5,847 nt of DNA from Belnapia sp. (lineage in GTDB: Bacteria; Pseudomonadota; Alphaproteobacteria; Acetobacterales; Acetobacteraceae): NCBI GenBank assembly GCA_028291445.1, contig JAQGIA010000544.1, positions 1 to 5,847 on the forward strand, given 5' to 3'. The position numbers were made by a program, and so were the translations under genes. How positions within the stretch are numbered: position 1 is the stretch's first letter; every line of letters begins with the position of its first letter. This document shows positions 1-5,600 of this stretch, in pieces. The notes under the pieces were generated by a model, which was not told where the DNA came from, made no database searches, and saw nothing but the letters and a program-made list of their open reading frames with translations.

Positions 1-1122
1 CAGCACAAGACCCCGACCGGCGACCTGGTCCCCGGTCGCTATGCCGAGCATGAGGAGCTGATCGGCATCGGCGCGGCGCTCGGCCGGGCCGGCCGCGGCG
101 CCTTCGGCATGCTGTCCGACTTCGAGGACGAGGCCGCCGAATTCGGCTGGATGAACCAGATCGCCAAGGCCAACAAGCGGCCGCTCTGGTTCCTGCTGAC
201 CGACCGCTCCTACGACCCCGATCGCTGGCGCCGGCTGATGGACGGCGTCCGCGCCGCCCGCGCCGAGGGCATTCCTCTGTCCGCCCAGGTCGCCGGCCGC
301 CCGGTCGGGCTGATCCTCGGCCTGACCACCTCGCTGAACCCCTTCGCCTTGCGCGAAGCCTATGCCGCGACCGCGACGCTGCCGCCGGCCGAACAGCTCG
401 CCCGGCTGCGCGACCCGGCGCTGCGCGCCACCATCCTGGCCGAGGCAGCCTCCGACCGGCTGATGGAGGTGCTGCCGCCGCTCTCCCGCCAGATCGCCAC
501 CCGCTGGGACCGCATGTACCTGCTGGGCGATCCGCCGGATTACGAGCCGGGGCCGGAGCGCAGCATCGCCGCCATGGCGGCCCGCGCCAACCAGACCTCG
601 GAGGAGTTCTGCTACGACTACCTGACCGGCGGCGACGGCAGCCGGATGCTGTACTTCCCGGTCACCAACTACGTCCATGGCGACCTGGCGGTGGTGCAGG
701 AGATGATCACCGATCCGCATACCGTGCTCGGCCTTTCCGATGGCGGCGCCCATTGCGGCGTGATCTGCGATGCCTCGCTCTGCACCTACATGCTGACCCA
801 TTGGGTGCGCGACCGCTCGCGCGGCGAACGCCTGCCGCTGGAGTTCATCATCTAGCGGCAGACCAGCGAGACCGCGGATTTCTTCGGCTTCCACGATCGT
901 GGACGGCTGGAGGTCGGCAAGAAGGCGGATGTCAACGTCATCGACATGGCGGCGCTGCGGCTGCACCACCCGGAGATGATCTACGACCTGCCCGCCGGCG
1001 GCCGCCGCCTGGTGCAGCAGGTCGAGGGCTATGACATGACGCTGGTCTCCGGCGTGCCGATCTTCGAGAAGGGCAAGGAGACGGGTGCGCGGCCTGGGCG
1101 GCTGGTGCGCGCGACGGCCTGA
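1..1122 (+). pseudogene. N-acyl-D-amino-acid deacylase-type amidohydrolase, 5' end outside window, interrupted by an in-frame amber stop
   Basis: The frame is open from base 1, so the gene begins upstream of the window. Its 284 codons before the TAG at 853-855 read as the middle and C-terminal part of an amidohydrolase of the D-aminoacylase group, metal-dependent TIM-barrel enzymes that hydrolyse N-acyl-D-amino acids or related amides. Visible marks are the segment GMLSDFEDEAAEFGWM near the start, VGLILGLTTSLNPF, YVHGDLAVVQEMI, and LSDGGAHCG, whose Asp (codon 739-741) is the expected metal or catalytic Asp of the family. After the TAG the same frame continues for 88 codons (RQTSETADFFGFHDRG, then GKKADVNVIDM and YDLPAGGRRLVQQV) to a TGA at 1120-1122. 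That is the normal C-terminal beta-sandwich end of this family, so the TAG is a single-base nonsense change inside a gene that was recently whole. Homologues, from memory, have Lys or another basic residue there. Without the C-terminal part the enzyme would probably misfold. Read-through, a suppressor tRNA or a sequencing error are the alternatives. Confidence 0.88.
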
Positions 1123-1165
1123 TGGACGAAGGCCAGATCATCCGCCTGCCGACACATTGATTTGA

Positions 1166-1185
1166 CTGCGGCGCGGCAGCCGCAG
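1166..1185 (+). terminator. stem-loop just after the amidohydrolase frame, possible weak terminator
   Basis: CTGCGGC (1166-1172) pairs perfectly with GCCGCAG (1179-1185) around a 6-base loop, 43 bases after the amidohydrolase TGA. No T-run follows, so it is not a classic intrinsic terminator. It could slow RNA polymerase or protect a 3' end. Its position between two co-directional genes and directly before the next inverted repeat is the main reason to list it. Confidence 0.4.
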
Positions 1186-1188
1186 CCC

Positions 1189-1239
1189 GCCATGGCATGC
1201 TTACCTCCGGCAGAACCGCCGAAGGCTGCATGCCATGGC
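1189..1239 (+). promoter_or_regulatory. perfect 12-bp inverted repeat enclosing the ribosome site and start codon of the next gene
   Basis: GCCATGGCATGC (1189-1200) and GCATGCCATGGC (1228-1239) are exact reverse complements separated by 27 bases. The right arm contains the ATG at 1235-1237. Inside the loop, CCTCCGG (1204-1210) can pair with CCGAAGG (1219-1225) at six of seven positions, which would also cover the GAAGG ribosome site at 1221-1225. In RNA this forms a long hairpin that hides both the Shine-Dalgarno bases and the start codon, a layout expected of translational control. Each arm is also built of two palindromic hexamers (CCATGG and GCATGC), so a DNA-binding operator is another possibility. 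The repeat is directly visible; the function is inferred. Confidence 0.6.
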
Positions 1240-1897
1240 AACCCTGACCCTTTACCTCGAAATGGTCGGCACCGAGCCGGGGGTCTATTACGAGACCCTC
1301 AAGGGCTACGGGAACTACCGGAACGTGATCTCGGAAGTGCGAACCCGTTCGGTGGCCGCCGGCGCGGCGCCCTTCTGCCAGCAACTGGCGAAGAACCTCC
1401 GGGTCCTGTTCGACCTGACCCTGAAATCCGGCCCGCCTGGCTTCAAGGCGCTGAACACATCAAGCACCGCCGACCGCACCATGCTCGACACCGACCTGCT
1501 GTGCTATATCTGCGAAACCCGGCAGCTTTCCATCCTGCGACGGTTCGATCCGACCCGCTTCGCGAGCTTCCTGGCCCAGTCACCGAAGGCTGCTGGCAGC
1601 ACCGCGAACATGGTGAGGAACAACATGGTGGTTGGCATCATGTCCGAGATCTACCTCGACCGGATAGCCACCGACATCACCGCCGCCACCTTCGCCGTCT
1701 ATCACGAATGGATGCACAACAAGACCAACTGGACCGCCGGCGAAGACCCCAACTGGGTCCATAGGCTGGTCGGCGGCGGCCTTTCCGAGGAAAACGACGA
1801 CGGCTTGAAGGGGCTGACCCCGATCAGCGCCCAGCAGATGAATCAACGCCTCACCCTGCGCAACCGCCAGTTCCTGGATGGGGTGCCCATCCGCTGA
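1235..1897 (+). CDS. unrecognised 220-residue protein with an HExxH zinc-metallopeptidase-like motif
   Basis: I do not recognise the family. The protein has no signal peptide or membrane segment, so it is probably cytoplasmic. The N-terminus is rich in tyrosine and glycine (GVYYETLKGYGNY, about residues 16-28). The notable feature is YHEWMHNKTNW at residues 156-166, which contains HExxH (His157, Glu158, His161) at the end of a stretch that looks helical, as in zincin metallopeptidases. A third zinc ligand is unclear: His176 or Glu185/Glu186 are candidates, and the metzincin HExxHxxGxxH pattern is absent. The start at 1235 is chosen because GAAGG (1221-1225) lies 9 bases upstream and no better start exists nearby. 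The ATG lies inside a perfect inverted repeat. Base composition dips within the gene (bases 1621-1680 are 33/60 GC against 48/60 at 361-420), hinting at transfer or relaxed codon use. It converges on the hydrolase gene with 20 bases between the stops. Confidence 0.7.
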   Translation: MATLTLYLEMVGTEPGVYYETLKGYGNYRNVISEVRTRSVAAGAAPFCQQLAKNLRVLFDLTLKSGPPGFKALNTSSTADRTMLDTDLLCYICETRQLSILRRFDPTRFASFLAQSPKAAGSTANMVRNNMVVGIMSEIYLDRIATDITAATFAVYHEWMHNKTNWTAGEDPNWVHRLVGGGLSEENDDGLKGLTPISAQQMNQRLTLRNRQFLDGVPIR

Positions 1898-1917
1898 ACG
1901 GCGGCTGCCGGCGAAGG

Positions 1918-2739
1918 TCACCGGCCATCCAGGAAGCGCAGCACCGCCGCATTGAAATCCGCCGGATTGTCGCTGCTCATCCCATGCGCCGCATTCGGGA
2001 TGCTGACCCGGCCGGCGACGCCCGGCATGCACCGCTCCAGCGCATCGATGATGGTAACGAAGCTCGGCTGGGTATTCTCCCCATGCACCAGCAAGGTCGG
2101 CACCCGGATACCCTCGGCCGCGGCGCGGGAGAAGGGCCGCCGCCGCTCGTCGATCTGCCCCGCCAGCGTATGCGCATTGTCGCGGCCGATCATCTTGCGG
2201 GTCTCGCTCCGCTTCTCCCAGGCGCCGGGGCCGCCGGTATGTTCGGCGAAGCGACGCAGCCCGCCCTCGACATCACCGGCTTTCACCAGCGCGGCCGCTT
2301 CGGCGAAAGCCTGCGCTTGCCGCCCGACACCGCCCGCGGCCACCGGCTTGCCGCCGAGGCTTTCGTCCAGCTCACCGCCCGGTTCCGCCAGCACCAACTG
2401 ATGCAGCAGTCCGGGATGCAGCTCCGCCAGGCGGAAGGCGATATGCCCGCCGCGCGAATGGCCGATCAGCCGCACCGGGCCGGCGCCGAGCGCGGCGATG
2501 AAAGCGGCCATGTCCGACACGTGCCGGTCGATCCGGAAGCCGTCGCCGCTGCCATCCCATCGCTCGGGCCAATAGTGCCGGAGGCTCGGGGCGACGACCC
2601 GGAACCGCGCGCCCAGCGGTTCCATCTGCGGCGCCCAATACCGGTAGTCGTTCAGCGAGCCATGGATCAGCACCAGCGGTGGGCCGCTGCCAGCCTCGGC
2701 ATACTGCATGGCATAGCCATCGACGGTGATGCTGGGCAT
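1918..2739 (-). CDS. alpha/beta hydrolase fold protein
   Basis: This is a 273-residue single-domain alpha/beta hydrolase, the usual length for the fold-1 group, probably cytoplasmic because no signal peptide is seen. Motifs in order are LVLIHGSLNDYRYW (about residues 22-35, the HG oxyanion-hole turn), LIGHSRGG (91-98, nucleophile elbow GxSxG with Ser95) and NAAHGMSSDNP (249-259, catalytic His252). The acid is less clear: after VPTLLVHG the usual Asp position reads ENTQ (Glu221), and Glu119 in LVLAEPGG is another candidate. The frame is open upstream to 2976, but the start at 2739 is preferred because GAGGAG (2747-2752) sits 7 bases upstream and the fold begins immediately (MPSITVDGYAM). The extra 79 upstream codons are basic and low-complexity and overlap a relic on the other strand. 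The substrate is unknown; an ester, lactone or enol ester is typical of this group. The gene lies 262 bases downstream of the Bug gene and may be its own transcription unit. Confidence 0.9.
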   Translation of the reverse strand: MPSITVDGYAMQYAEAGSGPPLVLIHGSLNDYRYWAPQMEPLGARFRVVAPSLRHYWPERWDGSGDGFRIDRHVSDMAAFIAALGAGPVRLIGHSRGGHIAFRLAELHPGLLHQLVLAEPGGELDESLGGKPVAAGGVGRQAQAFAEAAALVKAGDVEGGLRRFAEHTGGPGAWEKRSETRKMIGRDNAHTLAGQIDERRRPFSRAAAEGIRVPTLLVHGENTQPSFVTIIDALERCMPGVAGRVSIPNAAHGMSSDNPADFNAAVLRFLDGR

Positions 2740-2746
2740 GGCGCGT

Positions 2747-2752
2747 CTCCTC
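2747..2752 (-). promoter_or_regulatory. strong ribosome binding site that fixes the hydrolase start
   Basis: On the minus strand GAGGAG stands 7 bases before the ATG at 2739. It decides between this start and the much longer open frame reaching 2976. Confidence 0.8.
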
Positions 2753-2763
2753 GGTTTCGCCGC

Positions 2764-2792
2764 AGGATGCGCGGCCGCATGCCTTTCGCCAA
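2764..2792 (-). promoter_or_regulatory. weak candidate sigma-70-type promoter for the hydrolase
   Basis: On the minus strand TTGGCG (2792-2787, four of six matches to TTGACA) is followed after 17 bases by CATCCT (2769-2764, three of six matches to TATAAT). Transcription would start near 2757. The spacing is ideal but the -10 match is poor, and in DNA this rich in GC such pairs occur by chance. The -35 part overlaps the hairpin at 2788-2816, which could then act as an operator. Confidence 0.2.
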
Positions 2793-2816
2793 GGGACCGT
2801 GCGGTCCCATCTTGGC
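2788..2816. other. strong stem-loop in the Bug-hydrolase gap
   Basis: GGGACC (2793-2798) pairs with GGTCCC (2803-2808) around GTGC. The flanking GCCAA (2788-2792) pairs with TTGGC (2812-2816), with a 3-base bulge at 2809-2811, giving eleven pairs. There is no T-run on either side, so it is not a standard intrinsic terminator. It could end the Bug transcript, be an operator for the hydrolase, or be left over from the control region of the truncated DUF1194 gene whose frame starts 14 bases further on. Confidence 0.45.
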
Positions 2817-2829
2817 CGCGAGGACCGGG

Positions 2830-3015
2830 ATGCGCCGCCGTTACCTGCTCGCCAGCCCTCCTGTCGTGCAGCCCATCCAGGTGGATGCACCACTGGTCCT
2901 CGCCGTCGATGCATCGGGCTTGGGCGACCCGGACGAGTCCCGGCTGCGGGAGGGCTATGCCGAGGCACTCTCCCATTCGCGGCCTGAACCGGCCCGCCCG
3001 ATCATTCCAGCTTGA
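2830..3015 (+). pseudogene. 5' remnant of a DUF1194 (von Willebrand-like) gene
   Basis: This 61-codon + strand frame starts with ATG at 2830, has a GAGGA ribosome site (2820-2824) 5 bases upstream, and ends with TGA at 3013-3015. After a basic start (MRRRYLL) it reads VDAPLVLAVDASG, then DPDESRLREGYAEALSH. From memory this matches the beginning of DUF1194 proteins, which are exported proteins whose first strand is LVLAVDxSGS (the MIDAS-like Asp-x-Ser) followed by an E-x-R-L-Q-R-x-G-Y-x-x-A-L helix. The signal peptide looks shortened, the Ser after Gly in the metal motif is Leu, and one residue is missing in the LQREGY region. Resemblance stops at about 2979, and the rest of the roughly 230-residue domain is absent because the convergent Bug gene ends at 3002. 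It is best read as a degraded stump, not a working gene. The family call rests on about 30 residues. Confidence 0.5.
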
Positions 3016-3967
3016 GGCCCGCCGCCTTGATCACCCCGCCCCATTTGTCGAGCTCGCTGCGGATCAGCCCGGCCATCTGCGCCTGGTCCTGGACCCAGAC
3101 GGAGGCGCCGGCGCGGCGGATCTTCTCGGCGGTTTCCGGCCCCTGCACGATGCCGGCGATCGCCGTCGAGAGCCGGTCGCGGATCGCCTGTGGCATGGCG
3201 GCGCCGCCGACGAAGCCGAACCAGACATAGACCTCGTAGCCCGGCAGCCCCGCCTCGGCGAAGGTCGGCACATCCGGCAGGGCCGGGTCGCGTGCCGAGC
3301 CGGTGACGGCCAACGCGCGGAGCCGGCCGCCCTCGACGTTGGGCAGCACGTTCGGCAGGTTGTCGATGCTCATGTCGACCCGCCCGCCGATCAGATCGGC
3401 CAGGCCCGGCGCGCTGCCGCGATAGGGCACATGCACCAGCTCCAGCCCGGCGCGGACGCGGAACAGCTCGGCCGCCAGATGCGGACTGCTGCCGGCGCCG
3501 GAGCTGGCATAGCTCATCTGGCCGGGCTTCGCCTTGGCCCGGGCGATCAGCTCGGCGAGGCTGGTGATGCCGCTGTCGCGGTTCACCACCAGGCAGTTCA
3601 TCAGCCGGGTGGTGACGCAGAGCGGGGCGAGGTCCTTCGTCGAATCATAGCCGGTATTGGCGAAGAGGAAGGGGTTCATCGTCAGGTTGGCGGTATTGGC
3701 GACCGCGATGGTGTGGTTGTCCGTCGCCTGGGCCACCGTGGCGATGGCGAGCGAGCCGCTGGCGCCCGGCCGGTTCTCCACCACGCCGAGCTGGCCGACG
3801 GCCTCCTGCATCCGCTCGCCCACCAGCCGCGCCAGCGTGTCGTTGATGGCGCCGGGGGTATAGGGAACGATGATCCGCACCGGATGGTTCGGCCAGGCTT
3901 GCGCCCCGGCCGGGCGAGCCAGCAGCAGGGCAGGGGCCGCGAGCAGCAGCCGGCGCGTCGTCTTCAT
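3002..3967 (-). CDS. Bug/TctC-family tripartite tricarboxylate transporter substrate-binding protein
   Basis: This 321-residue protein has the family's usual length. Residues 1-24 form a signal peptide (MKTTRR, a hydrophobic run, then AGAQA with likely cleavage after residue 24). The paired arginines in TTRRLLL allow Tat export as well as Sec. The mature protein opens with WPNHPVRIIVPYTPGA and carries family marks: the ligand-loop Asp in PGAINDTLARL (Asp43), VENRPGASG (63-71), SYASSGAGSSPHLAAELF (152-169), HVPYRG (179-184) and LPDVPTFAEAGLPGYEV (230-246). Such proteins bind carboxylates or similar small molecules in the periplasm and deliver them to TctA/TctB membrane partners. No tctA or tctB is seen here, which is common for Bug proteins. 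The start at 3967 has GGGAGG (3974-3979) 6 bases upstream. It follows the synthetase stop by 25 bases, so the two are probably co-transcribed. This suggests that its ligand, or a product of it, is the acid activated by the synthetase, but that is inference. Confidence 0.95.
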   Translation of the reverse strand: MKTTRRLLLAAPALLLARPAGAQAWPNHPVRIIVPYTPGAINDTLARLVGERMQEAVGQLGVVENRPGASGSLAIATVAQATDNHTIAVANTANLTMNPFLFANTGYDSTKDLAPLCVTTRLMNCLVVNRDSGITSLAELIARAKAKPGQMSYASSGAGSSPHLAAELFRVRAGLELVHVPYRGSAPGLADLIGGRVDMSIDNLPNVLPNVEGGRLRALAVTGSARDPALPDVPTFAEAGLPGYEVYVWFGFVGGAAMPQAIRDRLSTAIAGIVQGPETAEKIRRAGASVWVQDQAQMAGLIRSELDKWGGVIKAAGLKLE

Positions 3968-3973
3968 TGGAAG

Positions 3974-3989
3974 CCTCCCGTTTCGGGAG
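3974..3989 (-). promoter_or_regulatory. hairpin overlapping the ribosome site of the Bug gene
   Basis: CTCCCG (3975-3980) and CGGGAG (3984-3989) are perfect complements around a 3-base loop. On the minus strand the 3' arm contains most of the GGGAGG Shine-Dalgarno sequence (3979-3974). The hairpin fills most of the 25-base gap between the synthetase stop and the Bug ATG. It could lower Bug translation until a ribosome finishing the synthetase opens it. No T-run follows, so a terminator role is unlikely. Confidence 0.45.
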
Positions 3990-3992
3990 AGG

Positions 3993-5600
3993 CTACACGG
4001 GTCGCAGGCGCTCGCGCAGTTCGAATTTCTGGATCTTGCCGGTCGAGGTTTTCGGCAGTGGCCCGAAGCTGACCCGCTTCGGGCATTTGAAATGCGCCAG
4101 GCGGGCGCGGCACCAGGCGATCACCTCCGCCTCGGACGGCGGCGCGGCGCCCGGCTTCGGCATGACGAAGGCATGCGGTACCTCGCCCCATTTGTCGTCC
4201 GGTGCGGCGACGACCGCGGCTTCCATGATCCCGGGATGGGCGTAGAGCACCTCCTCCACCTCCAGGGTCGAGATATTCTCACCCCCGGAAATGACGATGT
4301 CCTTGGCCCGGTCCTTCACCTCGATGTAGCCATCCGGGTGCATCACCCCGAGGTCGCCGGTATGGAACCAGCCGCCGGCGAAGGCCGCTGCATTGGCCGC
4401 CGGGTTGCGCAGGTAGCCCTTCATCACGGTATTGCCGCGCAGCATCACCTCGCCCAGCGTGCGGCCATCGGCCGGCACCGGCGCCATGGTGGCGGCGTCC
4501 AGCACCGCGGCCTCCTCCAGCATCGGATGGTTGACACCCTGCCGCGCCATGAAGGCCGCTTTCGCTTCCAGCGGCAGCGCGTCCAGCCCCGGCTGCCAGA
4601 GGCAGATGGTCGCCGGGCCATAGCATTCGGTCAGTCCGTAGAGGTGGGTGACGGAGAAGCCCATTGCCTCCATCTGGGCGATGACCGGGGAGGGGGGCGC
4701 TGCGCCGCCGGTGGCGATGGCGACATGATGGTCGAAGCGCCGCTTCTGGTCCTCCGGCGAGTGAATCATCATCGTCAGCACGATCGGCGCCGCGCACATA
4801 TGGGTCACGCCATGTTCGGCGATGCTGGCGAAGATCGCGCCGGGCTCCACCTTTCGCAGGCAGACATGCGTGCCGCCCTGCAGGGTGACCGCCCAGGTAT
4901 AGGTCCAGCCGTTGCAATGGACCATCGGCAGCGTCCACAGATAGACGCTGCGCGGCGTCAGCGTGAAGGCCAGCGCATTCGCCGTTGCATTCAGATAGGC
5001 GCCGCGATGATGCGCGACGACACCCTTCGGATCGCCGGTGGTCCCCGAGGTATAGGAGAGGCTGATCGCCTCCCACTCATCGGCCGGCGTATGGATCGGC
5101 GCCGCCGGATCGCCGCCGGCCAGGAAGGCTTCGTAGTCCTGCGCGCCGAGCTGCTCGCCCGCCGGCGCCTCGCTGTCGACGATGTCGACCACCGGCAGGC
5201 CCGCCGGCACCGCCGCCCGCACGATCCTGGTGAACTCCCGGTCGACGAACAGGAATTTCGCGCCGGAATGCCGCAGGATGAAACCGATCGCTGGCCCATC
5301 CAGCCGGATGTTCACCGTCAGCAGCACCGCGCCGGCCATCGGCACGCCGTAGTGGGCTTCCAGCATCTCCGGCGTATTCGGCGCCATGATGGCGACGACA
5401 TCGCCCGGCCCCACGCCCGCCCGCCTCAGCGCCGAGGCGAGCCGCCGGCTGCGCTCCGCCATCTGCGCATAGGTGTATCGCCGTGCCCCGTGCACCACGG
5501 CCGTCCGATGCGGATAGATCCGTGCCGCCCGCAGCAGGAAGGAGATCGGCGAAAGCGGCACATGGTTGGCCGCCTGCCGTGGCAGGTCGGCGTCATCCAC
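3993..5600 (-). CDS. AMP-binding acyl-CoA synthetase (fatty/short-branched acid CoA ligase)
   Basis: This adenylate-forming ligase converts a carboxylic acid, ATP and CoA to acyl-CoA in the cytoplasm. With a GTG start at 5600 it has 535 residues, normal for the family. Motifs in order are SYTSGTTGDPKGV (182-194, phosphate-binding loop), LPMVHCNGW (224-232, as in the medium/short-chain and DmdB-like ligases), YGLTECYGP (321-329), GWFHTGDLG (410-418, ribose-binding Asp416), DRAKDIVISGGENIS (430-444, hinge) and PKTSTGKIQKFELR (516-529, catalytic Lys522). No key residue is missing. The start is inferred: the first in-frame ATG upstream (5750) lies inside the dehydrogenase frame and gives unrelated sequence, while VDDADLPRQAANHVPLSPISFL is how relatives begin. 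GGGG at 5609-5612 is a weak ribosome site 8 bases before the GTG. The gene overlaps the dehydrogenase stop by 8 bases, which points to translational coupling. The exact acid cannot be told from sequence. Confidence 0.95.
   Translation of the reverse strand: MDDADLPRQAANHVPLSPISFLLRAARIYPHRTAVVHGARRYTYAQMAERSRRLASALRRAGVGPGDVVAIMAPNTPEMLEAHYGVPMAGAVLLTVNIRLDGPAIGFILRHSGAKFLFVDREFTRIVRAAVPAGLPVVDIVDSEAPAGEQLGAQDYEAFLAGGDPAAPIHTPADEWEAISLSYTSGTTGDPKGVVAHHRGAYLNATANALAFTLTPRSVYLWTLPMVHCNGWTYTWAVTLQGGTHVCLRKVEPGAIFASIAEHGVTHMCAAPIVLTMMIHSPEDQKRRFDHHVAIATGGAAPPSPVIAQMEAMGFSVTHLYGLTECYGPATICLWQPGLDALPLEAKAAFMARQGVNHPMLEEAAVLDAATMAPVPADGRTLGEVMLRGNTVMKGYLRNPAANAAAFAGGWFHTGDLGVMHPDGYIEVKDRAKDIVISGGENISTLEVEEVLYAHPGIMEAAVVAAPDDKWGEVPHAFVMPKPGAAPPSEAEVIAWCRARLAHFKCPKRVSFGPLPKTSTGKIQKFELRERLRPV

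Noticed and set aside
1122..1160. 12-codon frame starting in a TGATG overlap with the amidohydrolase stop
   Set aside because: It is too short to support, shows no conserved feature, and a TGATG overlap of this kind is frequent by chance.
1162..1167. TTGACT as a -35 box for the HExxH gene
   Set aside because: No acceptable -10 hexamer lies 15-19 bases downstream.
938..1384. 148-codon minus-strand frame opposite the amidohydrolase end and the HExxH gene
   Set aside because: It has Arg/Ala/Pro-rich composition, crosses two genes and the stem-loops, and shows no ribosome site or family pattern.
1898..1917. Possible bidirectional terminator in the convergent gap
   Set aside because: Only a 5-bp pairing (GCCGG with CCGGC) with a 9-base loop and no T-run; too weak to call.
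1984..2829. Long + strand open frame antisense to the hydrolase
   Set aside because: It is a shadow of the hydrolase codons. Only the last 61 codons (from 2830) resemble a real protein, and they are listed separately.
2740..2976. 79-residue N-terminal extension of the hydrolase frame
   Set aside because: It is basic, low-complexity sequence with no fold signal, it lies beyond the strong GAGGAG site, and it overlaps the DUF1194 stump and the hairpin.
2726..4072. 448-codon open frame on the + strand across the Bug gene
   Set aside because: It is antisense to a clear Bug gene. Its product is a low-complexity run of Ala, Gly, Arg and His with no family look, typical of the opposite strand in GC-rich coding DNA.
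4279..5076. 265-codon minus-strand frame inside the synthetase
   Set aside because: It is an out-of-frame shadow of the synthetase, whose motifs are all intact in the chosen frame.
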